From Isohypsibius dastychi (taxonomy: Eukaryota > Tardigrada > Eutardigrada > Parachela > Isohypsibiidae), in contig JAQIWT010000768.1 of the NCBI GenBank assembly GCA_034696485.1, forward strand, positions 1 through 15,296: a stretch of DNA of 15,296 nt. Reading direction: 5' to 3'. The notes beneath the pieces are model-generated. The model was given only the letters and a program-made list of their open reading frames with translations. It ran no database searches and was not told where the DNA came from. Every line of letters begins with the position of its first letter. The stretch's first letter is position 1. The translations under genes were made by a program, and so were the position numbers. Positions 1 through 10,051 of the stretch are shown here, one piece after another.

Positions 1-1164
1 GCGCCGCTGGGACCTGGGCAAATTGTTGGAAGACAGGTGCTCGCTTCCCCATGTCTGGGGATGATCCAGATGGAATTAAAATATGAAAAGTCGAAAATTA
101 AATTGGATGTCACCGTTATTCGCGGGAAAGGATTGGTCACCAAACCGGGAGTCCGAGGTCTTCCAGGTAACTTATTATTCTTGTGGCTATCTGATAGAAG
201 TGGCATAATTGTTGTTAATTTCGACGCGGAGAATTTTTAGAAACTCGAGAATCATTCGAGTTTTGTATTAAAGTTCTTAGATTTTACTGCATTATTCGAA
301 CAAAAGGCAAAACTACCGGCATTCCATGAACAAAACTTTCTCAAAACTGATCAGTTTTATGATTTCATATATAAGATAATTACCGATTATTTGATTAGCA
401 ATTAAAATTTGTTACAGGCTTTTTCTAATTTCTCATAGAATTCGATTTTGAAATGAATTCAAAACTCATGGGCTCCGTTTTTGTTCAGCCGTTTTTCATC
501 CACAAGACAAGACCTATGAAAATGCAGATTAAATTTGTTTTATTTGGTAGATATGTTTATTAATATGTTTATATTAATATGTTTATTATTATAAAATTCT
601 CGCTTGTTGTTGCTTGCTTGCTTCGAATAATCACTCAATTTCTTTTTTAGTTACTTGATTATTTTTTTGCGTGAATTTCCGCAGATTGTCTGTCTGTGCT
701 TTAAGAAAAAGTCAAAAATTCAGAAAAATGACGTTGCGTTCAAAAAAATGCATTTTTGCGCTTTCATTAATGTTCTTCTTTTAACCCATATTTTCTGTTT
801 TTTAGCTACCTACGTCAAAGTGGCTCTCATGGAAGACAAGCGCCTAATCGTCAAATACAAAACTGCCATAGCGCGCCGTTCACTGGATCCGCTTTTTCAA
901 CAGAGTATCACTTTCCACGAAAACGTCGAGAGACGTCATCTTCACACAACCGTCTGGGGCGACTATGGTCGAATGGATAAAAAAACTTTCATGGGACTCG
1001 CTATTATTGCCTTGGACGACTTGGATTTCAGCAGTTCCATCATCGGATGGTACACTCTCTTTAATTCCGACACGCAAATTACCCCCGGGGGAAAGAATAG
1101 CCACTATGTTCCCGGTGCGCCATTTGAGGAACGCCAATCCGGTCGGGCGATCGTCGATGCCTAG
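1..1164 (+). CDS. RIMS: RIM / UNC-10 homologue, 3' end (C-terminal C2B domain), partial
   Basis: RIM is a scaffold of the presynaptic active zone that organises vesicle docking, priming and calcium channels; its last domain is a C2 domain that does not bind calcium. Two exons are visible: 1-166 (open at the 5' end) and 806-1164, joined in phase 1 across an intron at 167-805 with GT and TTTTAG ends. The joined protein, about 174 residues, starts with the RIM linker motif QIVGRQVLASPCLG. It then runs through the C2 strands with VTVIRGKGL, TYVKVALMED, ARRSLDPLFQQ, the hallmark WGDYGRMD and a closing IGWYTLF, all in RIM C2B order. The tail after the C2 domain is short and ends at TAG 1162-1164. 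The Zn-finger, PDZ and first C2 domains must lie upstream of the window. RIM rather than synaptotagmin or rabphilin is indicated by WGDYGRMD and the GRQVLASPCLG lead-in. Confidence 0.93.
551..591. repeat. AT-rich imperfect tandem repeat in RIM intron
   Basis: Within the 639-base RIM intron the motif ATATGTTTAT / TAATATGTTTAT recurs about three times in a row, giving a low-complexity AT tract. A short TTGC/TTGCT repeat follows at about 607-623. The rest of the intron shows no coding signal. Confidence 0.6.
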
Positions 1165-1842
1165 ATTTGATCAGTTTTTCGTCTGGGAAAGCGAAAAATG
1201 CCGGCCTTGTTGTAACTAACTAGCCACCTTTTCCGTGGTTGATGTTTGTGATTTATTTTGATTACATTTCCGGTTCGGTTTATATTCATTATGGAAGAAA
1301 GTTTCTATTACCGAATCAACCAGTACTCATCTAATATTTATTTTCTTGAGAGAAAAAGTGGTTATTGGCTAAGATGAAAAAATGGAACAATAAAACAGAT
1401 GGGTTTTCCGAGTTCTTCCGGTTCGACCCGTTCAAAGGATTAACATTTATTCCAAAAGTTGGGTTTGAAATTCGCTGATCAGTGGATGTGTTCATCTGAG
1501 TCTAAATTTTTCCGATTGCTTTTTATCTCTGTATTAAATTATGTATTTAAAACCGCAAAACTGAACAAAGATTCGTTTTGAAATTTAGCGATCAACTGGC
1601 GCTACTCAGTTCCTGGTTACCATCACCGCGATGGCGGATTCTTCAGTAACGCTGGTTACTAAGTCGAGCACGCATCACGAAACCCCCCAAGAAAAACCAG
1701 CTGATTTTCAATTTGCTGTACCAGCGAATAGTTGCATCGCATTTCGTCCATTTCTGTTCCTCCATCTTGTGGTGGTACTCTCCTGAACCTACAATTTTAT
1801 CTTTGCGAGTTGTTAAAATCTCGTGCTCTACCTGTTGGGAAA
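1165..1842. other. Intergenic region between RIM and the N4BP2-like gene
   Basis: This stretch holds the RIM 3' UTR with a poly(A) signal at 1389-1394, then the promoter and 5' leader of the next gene. An ATG at 1631 in a good context (GCGATGG) opens a 51-codon frame ending at TGA 1784-1786. It could be an upstream ORF, or part of an alternative first exon: the frame of the chosen start at 1843 is open back to 1732, and an acceptor-like TTTGCGAG ends at 1809. I see no recognisable gene otherwise. Confidence 0.5.
1389..1394 (+). terminator. Poly(A) signal AATAAA for RIM
   Basis: A canonical AATAAA lies 225 bases after the RIM stop codon and before the next gene, a normal 3' UTR distance. Assignment is by position only. 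Confidence 0.55.
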
Positions 1843-4800
1843 ATGAGTGCACGGGGCCCGCAAGTCGCTGCTGGTGAGTATAATTTTTCCATTTCTTTTT
1901 CTCCCACGGAATTATTCAACTTGAGGAATGTGAAGGCTCCCTGATAAATGGGATGAACAAAAGTCTGAAATATATGTTTTGCTCATTTCAGGACCGCAAA
2001 CCAGAGCACAGAAGCTGAGAAGTCTGATCAAGCAGTTCCCTGAAATTCAGAAGGATGTGGTTGAAGACATCCTGGATAAGTGCGTGTGCAAAAAACATCC
2101 CCATTGTTTCATCATTTTATCCAGACGATTATTTGCAGCGCCTCGAATTTGGATGAAGCAGTTTATTTTCTGAGAGACCTCGATCTCCAGACCTGGAAAG
2201 AAAAACAGGTTGTTGCTGCTCAAATGGAAGATCGCGATGAAATCAGTGCACTGGTCGAAACTCTGGAGAGTGGGTCTGATGTCAGGATTCCGGAAAAAGA
2301 GGAATTATTCCGGGAGGGCAACGAAAATGATCGCTTGTGTGCGGAACCGTTTTCATCGCAAATATCTATAACGGATTCTTCGTCGCAGTCTGGAATTTCT
2401 GTAAGTGTTTTTCGACTTTCGACCAGATCGAGACATTCTGTGATTCCATAGTTTTCCGCGAGAAAAAATAACGAGACAATGAAAGTTCGGAGAAAAGAAT
2501 AGGAAAACACTTTTAAAATAATTCATAGAACTTGGTCAAATTTGTTTTCTTCGTTTTCAAAAAGATTTTTTCAGAACGGAGTTTCTGAGATCGCCTCGTC
2601 TTCATCTTCTGGATTCACGAATGAGCGCCGCGTTCCACGAGAAGCACAAGCCGATCCAGTAGATTCGTTCTTCAGCGATCAGTTTTCAGACGGAGTCAAC
2701 TTCGAACTTGGCGATAATTTTGTCGTACAACCGGAAGTGGAAGGCGATGATCTTTGGACTTCGGATGTCGATGGAAATGTTATGAAGATGACTCTAGACA
2801 AACAGCTGGCCACTGCGTTGATCATGACTTTTGGTCTGATGCAAGTTCCGATCGACATTCATGACTCAAGTACTAAATAAGTCCTCAAAACATGTTCTGT
2901 TGGTTTTTTGTGAAATGTGAAATAATGTTCATAGGTAATTTGGAAATCGAACTGGATGTTCAAACTGCTTACAAGATATACAGTGCGTGGAAATACACGC
3001 AGGAGCAAAGAGGCGCTTCCGTTGCAAATTCAAGTGGTGAGTGTATGATTGGCTGACTTTCAGAAAAACCACTCTAGGATTTTTCTGCGAAATCGCAGAT
3101 TCACCGAAAAGACGAAGAGAGCTTGAGAACACCCATTGAACTGCCTTGACTTACGAAATCTACCGGTAGATAAAATTCAACACTCGTTTTCGTTAGGGGA
3201 ACATCATTCGTCTTGGCTCTAAAAATATCGGTGAATACAGATTGATCTTCACCGATAAAATTTGCAGAATTTTAGATAATTTGTGATGAAGAGTCATGCG
3301 ATAATTTCGACTGATTTCTCAAAGGGAAATGCGGGGTGTACCCCCTTCGCACAGTTGGGGTCCAGTGGTCTAATTACCAACATGATCACCCCTTTTTTGG
3401 CCCTCCGCTCGCTCCTTTCGTGGAGCTCGCCATTGCCCAAATCGGAAACCCATCAGTTCGCGAGTTGCTTCGTTTCATACTTGTAGAGCATAGTTTGTCC
3501 TTTCCGCTGGAGTCTGTATACTAGCTAGTTTTTCTGCTTTGTGGATCTGAAGAAGCTGGACGTTCGTTTGTGGAAAAATGGTTGCATCCGAAATTGGGTC
3601 GTCAGTTGATGGAAAATTGTCTCGTCTTCAAGAAGGTGGAGTTTCTGGTCTAGTCAGCGATTTGAAGTACTAGTTCCATTTTGAGAAAAACCAGGAGTTT
3701 CGGAACTTTATTGTTGCAATCCAAACTCGGCTTGTCAACCAGGAACAGTGTTTTCGTTGGTTTTGTCCATATTTTGAAAATAATTTCGTTTGTTTCAGAT
3801 GAGGGTTTGGCAAAGGCGCTGCAAGATATCGAACATGAAAGCTTCGCGGAACACCAGCTGAAGAGCATGAATATGCAGGAAATTATGGACGAGACCTTGG
3901 CGTTGTCTATGATGGAAAAAGAATCGGTACGATCATTTCTACTTCCGGTTGCCATGTCTTTTTCAGCATTTAAACTCATTTGAAGGAACGAGGTGGTTCG
4001 GACGTCAACACTCTTCTCCAGTATCAAGCTGCTAACAGTGGTCAGTCGAAGTGGGCGGAAGTCTTGCTGAAATCGCACAAGTACTTATCTTCCTTGATAT
4101 TTCATTTTATGATTCGAATTTTGAGGATCGAGGATTTATCTTGGTTCTAGTTATGTCGACGAATCCGCGTTCAACAGTATTCCGAAAGTCCCTCAGCAAG
4201 TCCATGCTCCTCGTTCATCTTCCGGCTCGCCGGCGCCGAACCATCTTAACGGACCGGAAGTGAGAACTTATATCGATATTTTCGTTCGATATGGGGAATC
4301 AAAATTTATCCAAGATAAAATGATGGATAAACGAAGGCCTTCACAACTAACCTTTTTCAAAATTAGCGCAGATTCGTACGAGGGGAATTCTGCAATCAAA
4401 TTAATATGAATTGAGAAAAAAGGAAATTATTTGCCATATTTTTGGTCATATTTTATGACGAATTATTTTTCCCTCCAGGGAAATTCTGAGATGGAAGCGC
4501 CAGAATTCCCGTTAGCTCATCGTCCGCAGAGTGCTCCAGTCATGACGTCCAAAATGTTGCGAGTTGTTCCGGTCATTTTGCCTTCTGAAACACGAGCTGC
4601 TGAAGTGGCAAGAAAGACGGAGCCGGTTGATTATTATGGTCACCGCGCGGAGGCTCTCGAACTCCAGCGAAAAGCTCTTAATTTCGGAGTCAGAGCTGGA
4701 TATGCTTACACTAACAAGAAACTGGGAGGAGCGGTTGCTTATCATTATCTGCAGAAAGTGAGTTTCTACTTCCGGTGGCGTTTCTTCTGAGTCAGTTTCT

Positions 4801-5276
4801 ATTTTCTGGATAATGTTTAGAGTCATGAAACTAAACGCTTGGCGAAAGAAGCGCATATGGAAGCAGCCGGAAATATCCTCCTGAGCCGGAATGCCACCAT
4901 GAGCGAGGGAGAAATCGATTTGCATGGTTTGCGGATGGAAGAAGTCGCACCGTGGTTGGATCAGTTTTTCGCGATGAAACAACCGAGAGAGGTGAAGATT
5001 ATTGCTGGGAGAGGAAATCACAGCCGAAACGGAACTTCTGAAGGTATTTCACGAACTTCTGGGATTACCAAGTTTCCAGAATTAATGTTGTTTTTATTTG
5101 CAGTTCGAAATTCTGCTCGCGTTTATCTCGTCAAGCACAAATACAAGTAAGTTTTGCCGATTGAATATTTTTTCCATTTATTTGAGTTTTGTGCGTTTTC
5201 TAGATACCAGGAAGGACCACCGGATGGAGTTTTCTACGTGGATATAGCGAAAAAATCGCGAGAGCAACCACCGTAG
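1843..5276 (+). CDS. N4BP2: N4BP2-like protein: CUE, DUF1771 and Smr domains, no kinase domain
   Basis: Twelve exons, all phase-consistent: 1843-1873, 1992-2079, 2139-2400, 2575-2869, 2935-3036, 3799-3926, 3986-4080, 4151-4259, 4479-4757, 4821-5043, 5104-5146, 5204-5276. They give 575 aa. Residues about 18-55 form a ubiquitin-binding CUE domain (KLRSLIKQFPEIQKDVVEDI...NLDEAVYFLRDL). Residues about 200-250 match the conserved middle segment of N4BP2 proteins (LATALIMTFGL, then LEIELDVQTAYKIYSAWK). A short helical segment (SMNMQEIMDETLALSMMEKE) follows. DUF1771 is at about 420-485 (YYGHRAEALELQRKAL) and Smr at about 494-570, with its two signature motifs IDLHGL (from 495) and GRGNHS (526-531). 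Smr domains bind or cut nucleic acid; related proteins such as NONU-1 and Cue2 cut mRNA at stalled or collided ribosomes, so a role in no-go decay is a reasonable inference. The P-loop kinase domain of vertebrate N4BP2 is absent. The start at 1843, the acceptor at 3985 (AAG) and the 762-base intron 3037-3798 are the least certain parts. Confidence 0.85.
3226..3257. repeat. Perfect 10-bp inverted repeat (hairpin) in the long N4BP2-like intron
   Basis: TATCGGTGAA at 3226-3235 pairs perfectly with TTCACCGATA at 3248-3257 across a 12-base loop. It sits in the unusually long intron of the N4BP2-like gene. Function unknown. Confidence 0.5.
3354..3524 (+). other. Unexplained open frame inside the long intron of the N4BP2-like gene
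   Basis: After a plausible acceptor (CGCACAG ending at 3353) whose phase matches the preceding exon, a frame stays open to TAG 3522-3524. It reads like real protein, with FFGPPLAPFVELAIAQIG and SVRELLRFILVEHS. The same frame continues past that stop with GSEEAGRSFVEKW and LHPKLGRQLMENCLVFKK up to TAG at 3651-3653. No clean donor returns it to phase 1 for the next exon at 3799; the only in-phase one is a weak A|GTTTGT near 3492. It may be a cassette exon, an alternative C-terminus, or a decayed exon or inserted fragment. I do not recognise the domain. Confidence 0.3.
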
Positions 5277-5713
5277 CAATTTTTCTTTACGAGCTCTTTC
5301 GTTCATTGAAAAACCTGCAAAAAAAGTTGGCATTTTGAAAGTTGTTTTTTGATGATTCCGTAAATTTCCTTGTTTGCGCCATATGAGAGTTTATTCAGTT
5401 GTTGTCACGAGCTTCTATTCCAGTAGAGATGAAGTGTTATTCTGAGAAAGCAAAACTGACACAATCATCTGCTCATTGCCAAAATTAAATCCCATTAAAG
5501 AACAGAATGCGTTGAAATATAGATCCGGCGGTTGACGTAGATTCCCGGTAGTCGTCCATTCTGCTGAGTAACACAACAAACTCAGCTTACTTCATTTCTT
5601 TCTCGTCGGATTTCGCTCGCAGCTTTCAGGCATCTTCTGCATTCCCGCTAGTCTGAATCATAATCCGTGAAATTTTTTGGATGTACGTCGGTTGAAGAAG
5701 AAATTGATCCACA
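5277..5713. other. Intergenic region between the N4BP2-like gene and PSMB3
   Basis: It holds a 3' UTR with variant poly(A) signals ATTAAA at 5484-5489 and 5494-5499, then the PSMB3 promoter and leader. No TATA box, RNA gene or ORF of note was seen. Confidence 0.5.
5484..5499 (+). terminator. Variant poly(A) signals ATTAAA (two) for the N4BP2-like gene
   Basis: ATTAAA, the commonest variant of AATAAA, occurs at 5484-5489 and 5494-5499, about 210 bases after the stop codon. Assignment is positional. Confidence 0.4.
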
Positions 5714-7011
5714 ATGGTGAGTCGCTGGCTTCGGGAGTACTGAATGGTCGTTCTGCGTGAATCTTAGCTTTTGGCGTATAAGAAGTATTTTGTTTTACTC
5801 TCGTAGAATCCGTTCGGATATAATGGAGGTGTGTGTGTGGCGATGAAGGGAGAAAAATGCGTGGCGATCGCATCTGATCATCGTTTGGGAGCTGGTCGAT
5901 TGACTGTTGGAACTGACTTTCCGAAAGTTTTCGAGATGGGACCAGCTTTATATTTGGGCCTTCCTGGATTGACTTCTGATTCGCTGACAGTGTGAGTCTA
6001 CGTTATCACTATTCTGTGGAATATTCTAAGACTATTCGCGCGAAGTCGACCTGGTCTGGAGTTGGCAGACGAGTCGGGTTTCCGTCGTAATTGTAAATTG
6101 TTGTGATTTTGTTGGATTCTCTATAATCAACCTGCTCATGACTGAGCATATTTTTCGGTCATGCTGGGATTGCAGAATCATCAAAAAGGCATTTTGAAAT
6201 TTATCGTGTTTTCTTTGCAGAGTGAACAAATTGAAATTCCGACTCAACTTGTACGAATTGCGCGAAAACCGGAAAATCAAACCGCACACCTTCAAAGCAA
6301 TGGTCGAAGGAATGCTTTACGAAAGAAGGTATTGAATTCATTTTCTTTGTCTGATCACACTGTTAAATTAGACTTTTTATCTTGTTTTCTAGATTTGGTC
6401 CATATTTTATCGCTCCCGTGATTGCTGGACTTGAACCGGATACCGATGAGCCATTTGTGACAGCCATGGATCTGCTGGGTGCTGGAGAGACAAACGAGCC
6501 TTTTGCGGTAGCTGGAACTGCCGAAGAATCGCTTTTAGGTCTATGCGAAGCCTTGTGGGAACCGAATTTGGTACGATGAATTTCCGGCGATGATTTTCGA
6601 TTTTTTCATACAACGATAAAAATTCGGCTTTCGTAAGTTAGTAAAAAATATTGATACTGTAGTCTTCTCATTTCCGAAAAGTTTGATTATCATTCTTCAG
6701 TCACAAGCGACTATGTTAAAGTTTTCCAAAAAATATGTAAAATTGTTCGAAAAAATGTTTTTTGTAACGGTTTGATGTGATTTTGACGTGAGCTTTTATT
6801 CTTACAGAAACCGGACGACCTCTTCGAGACCATTTCTCAGGTTATTCTGAATGCCGTCGATTTCGATTGTCTCGCTGGTGCCGGCGCAACTGTTCATGTG
6901 ATGTGAGTGCACTATTTCCAGTATGAGTTTTTCATTTTATAAAGACTTTTTTCCTCTCGTAGTGAAAAGGATAAAGTAACAACGCGGACCATCAAAACAC
7001 GAATGGATTAA
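5714..7011 (+). CDS. PSMB3: Proteasome subunit beta type-3
   Basis: This is the beta-3 subunit of the 20S proteasome core, one of the non-catalytic beta subunits; it is structural and lacks the propeptide and catalytic Thr1. Six exons: 5714-5716 (the ATG alone), 5807-5991, 6221-6328, 6393-6570, 6808-6902, 6963-7011. They join to exactly 205 aa, the same length as human PSMB3. Diagnostic stretches are FGYNGGVCVAMKGEKCVAIA near the N-terminus, then VNKLKFRLNLYELRE, the RRFGPYFIAPVIAGL segment, LCEALWEPN, PDDLFETISQVILNAVD and the C-terminal EKDKVTTRTIKTRMD. All introns have GT...AG ends, with acceptors TCGTAG, TTGCAG, TTCTAG, TTACAG and TCGTAG. The first intron sits directly after the start codon. 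A poly(A) signal lies 102 bases downstream. Identification is secure; the start is supported by length and by the YNGG motif falling a few residues after Met. Confidence 0.97.
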
Positions 7012-7584
7012 AATGAATTTTACAGTTCGGTCTATCTGTTAATTTCTGTAACAAAAATGTAAGCTGTGAGATTTCGAATTACTGACTGCAGTTCCGTCTT
7101 TTCTGCTTCTGGAATAAAACTTGTTCGAGTTTCCGTTCTTCCGCGGTAAAATGTAAAAATTTCTTCGTGACGAAAACTTACCTTGGTGGACACTTGAATA
7201 TGATTAAATTCTTCTCCAGCTTGTCTTATTGTAAGTGTAAGTTGACTCCTCCCCTATTTTGCTGAACACATAGGTTCCCGGTAGCGGCTAAAGCGTCTGT
7301 AGCGAGTCGAGGGTGAAATAGCCGCCTGTCTGGCCCCTTGGTTTGCGTGGACTACAGAGCGATCCCCCCAGGGTATGACACGCGGTTCTATGATCCGGCC
7401 CCCTCGCAAAAATTGATGGTTTCCAAACCACTCTGCACGCACTGGTGGCAGTCAAAATCGGCAACCCTTTCGCTCGTTGCTGTTTATCAGACCTTGTGGT
7501 TCTCCGTGGTTTCATCCTGAGGTTCTTGGAAATCTCGTGTTCCGTTTTGATTTACTTATTGGATAACAATTCCATCGATCGAAA
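7012..7584. other. Intergenic region between PSMB3 and RPL37
   Basis: It holds the PSMB3 3' UTR and the RPL37 promoter and leader. A more GC-rich block at about 7270-7520 stands out from the AT-rich surroundings and includes a perfect 7-bp stem (GCGGCTA 7284-7290 with TAGCCGC 7319-7325). Short ORFs in it overlap on both strands and match nothing I know, so I do not call a gene. Confidence 0.45.
7113..7118 (+). terminator. Poly(A) signal AATAAA for PSMB3
   Basis: A canonical AATAAA lies 102 bases after the PSMB3 stop codon. Confidence 0.65.
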
Positions 7585-8433
7585 ATGGTATGTCTGACGA
7601 GCCATTGGTGTCGGGAGCTGCCAGGTTGACGCTTGATGTTTTTGCAGACGAAAGGTACCTCCAGTTTTGGAAAACGCCATAATAAAACCCACACGTTATG
7701 CCGTCGATGTGGAAAGAGTAGTTATCACATTCAAAAGCACTTATGTGCCGCCTGTGGATACCCTAAAACAAGGATCCGAGGATGTAAGTTGAAAGTCATT
7801 CATTTCCGTCCGAAATATTTTGAGGAACTTCGAAATATCTTCCTGCGCTGGTTTTGTCAGAGATCAACTGATCTGCTCCTTGGATCCAGTGCTTCTTTCT
7901 TTAAATTTTCCTAGTTACAGTTTGCGTTCTGTATTCGTTCTCGGAGATACAGATTTTGAGAAGCGATGCAGATGGTCTTCATTATTCAAGTGTCTCCTTT
8001 TTCTGTAATTTCTTCATTTTGTAATATTTTTTTGAGTTTGGATTAAGCCGTTGGAAAATTGTTTTTCAACAGCTCTTTTGCTCTGTTTTCAGATAACTGG
8101 TCCGTGAAAGCCAAACGACGACGAACCACCGGAACTGGAAGAATCAGTCATTTACGCGATGTTAACAGACGTTTCAAGTAGGTTTTCTCGTTTCGTGCGA
8201 TTGGTACTTCGAGTAATGTTGAGAAAGCTCTGAGCGCACGTTTTTCTTGTTATGAGAAAATACTGTTTGTAGTTTTTTCAGATCTCTGCCAAAAAATGTG
8301 CACTCGTTTCTGAAATTGGTTTTTGTTTTGCAGGAATGGTTTCCGGGAAGGAGCAGCTGATCCGGAGAGGAAGAAGCTGAGATTAGCGAAACGACAAGGA
8401 AAAGCTGTTTCAGATAAACCTGTCAAAGCATAG
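7585..8433 (+). CDS. RPL37: Large-subunit ribosomal protein eL37
   Basis: eL37 is a small zinc-binding protein of the 60S ribosomal subunit that contacts 5.8S/25-28S rRNA. Four exons: 7585-7587 (the ATG alone), 7648-7783, 8093-8177, 8334-8433, giving 107 aa. The N-terminus [20 protein letters not shown] is nearly invariant in the family. The Cys4 zinc site is CRRC and CAAC (two CxxC pairs). [21 protein letters not shown] and NGFREGA complete the core. The usual basic stretch after the second CxxC is replaced by YPKTRIRG, and the tail ([16 protein letters not shown]) is longer than in mammals, making the protein about 10 residues longer. The intron right after ATG is common in ribosomal protein genes. 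Splices are phase 0, 1 and 2, each with a T-rich acceptor. Intron 2 (7784-8092) is long enough to host a snoRNA, but I saw no clear C/D boxes. Confidence 0.96.
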
Positions 8434-8526
8434 TCTCGTTGTTTCCACCGTCATCTCTTCTGCAGTCTTTGTTTTTGAAAACGTCGATGAATCCAGTATC
8501 GGATTGACACTTGCGTTTGACCATGA

Positions 8527-8532
8527 AATAAA
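8527..8532 (+). terminator. Poly(A) signal AATAAA for RPL37
   Basis: A canonical AATAAA lies 93 bases after the RPL37 stop codon, a typical short 3' UTR for a ribosomal protein gene. Confidence 0.65.
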
Positions 8533-9141
8533 GATCATGTCGCGGATTTTCATGTGGGGTTTTCGGTCGGTTGGGTGGAAGTGGTTAGATCTGACATGGC
8601 ATACCACGAACTTGTTCCATGGTTCCGGGGCTGGAATCGGTGAGACCGGAAATTGATGTTGGTGGCTAGCATTGAATCCGGAAACGCGTTCAGTTTCTTA
8701 AAGTCCGCTGAGAAAAAACGAAAAAGATTTTTGGAACCTTGAGCACACCGAGGTCCAACTCCGCCGGAAGTCGCGTGCTCGAATTCTGTCGTTCTTCCTT
8801 TTCATGACCTTGGAATATTCGACTCAAACTGCGATCCTGTCTTGCTTTTAATTAAATGCTGCTCGGTATTTCATCTTGGACTTACAGCGAGGGGAGCTCG
8901 GAAAGTGAGACTTGCTTTTCCGGCTGAAGAATTTCGGGTTTTTCCTCCGCTTTTCTGAGCCCGAACTTTCAGCGCAGTGCTCTCGATTTTCTATGCCGGC
9001 TAACACATGTAGGTCTTTTTTTGCTGGGTAGGATTTTAAGCGGAAACACAAGATGTCGAAAGGTCACCGCTTGGATCAGCTGGAATACCTGCGAATTGAA
9101 GATTTCCCTGTAGGTTTGTTGTGGTTCGACCTCCAACAAAG

Positions 9142-9169
9142 CCACGTGCTTCTGATTGGTGGTATATAA
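9142..9169 (+). promoter_or_regulatory. Probable SERP1 core promoter: CACGTG box, inverted CCAAT box, TATATAA
   Basis: Within 28 bases there is CCACGTG (9142-9148), an inverted CCAAT box ATTGG (9155-9159) and a TATATAA box (9163-9169). A TATA box there would start transcription near 9195-9200, leaving a leader of about 165 bases before the SERP1 ATG at 9362. ACGTG is the core read by the ER-stress factors XBP1 and ATF6 and by E-box bHLH factors. The spacing and orientation do not match a canonical ERSE (CCAAT-N9-CCACG), so the stress link is only suggestive. Confidence 0.45.
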
Positions 9170-9337
9170 CTCAACCAACCGAATTTGCGTGTCTATTAAA
9201 TTCGCCCAATCGGAGGCTTCCAGCCACGTCGAGTCGTTCCGCCTCCGCTCACCTCGTAAACTCATCGAAATTTCGTTGGCATTTTACGTTTTGTGTGCGT
9301 TTTTGGAATTTCGCCACAGTCTCTGCTTCTCCACTGA

Positions 9338-9553
<216 letters not shown>

Positions 9554-9572
9554 AAACCAGCTTCGATCATGG

Positions 9573-9578
9573 AATAAA
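9573..9578 (+). terminator. Poly(A) signal AATAAA for SERP1
   Basis: A canonical AATAAA occurs 20 bases after the SERP1 stop codon, implying a very short 3' UTR. Confidence 0.6.
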
Positions 9579-10051
9579 TTTATCTCTGGATTTTTCGATC
9601 GAGCCTGACGGGAAAGTTGGTTTTTCGTACAGTTTTATTCGGAACTAAATTTTTGATATCTCTAAAATGATTAAGAAAATCATGTCGGATTACCGTTTGT
9701 CATTCCGATTTTTTAGCCCTTTCCTTCACCAGCTCTGTCGCATTTTCATTTTTCGTTGAAGTTTTTTTCCACATTTTTCAGTCATCTTCATATGAATATC
9801 GATCGCATTGGAATGTGACAATATTCTTCTCATTAAATCTGCATATTATACCTGGGGTGTCGGAAAGTGCTTCACCGTCGTTTTTATCACGTTGGGCTAT
9901 CCGGTTGTTGATTAGCATAGTCGATTGTTCTTCGTGGAATTTGCCTTATTGATTGCTGGCTTGACAGTAGCGCCACGAGTGACTTGTTGTGTTGAGTTGA
10001 TGTACCGATCCATTTGTTTTTACGGCCACGTGGTCAGGTGCGGTGATACGT

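Noticed and set aside
1366-1430. A-box-like TGGCTAAGATG and B-box-like GGTTCGACCCG, suggesting a pol III gene or SINE
   Set aside because: No cloverleaf can be folded around the boxes and no terminator or repeat copy is evident; most likely chance.
3099-3139. Alternative exon after 3036 ending in a TGA at 3137-3139 (DSPKRRRELENTH)
   Set aside because: It would truncate the N4BP2-like protein before DUF1771 and Smr; joining 3036 to 3799 keeps phase and the conserved order. It could still be a minor isoform.
4512-5021. 169-codon - strand frame
   Set aside because: It lies antisense to the DUF1771 and Smr exons of the N4BP2-like gene, which are clearly coding on the + strand.
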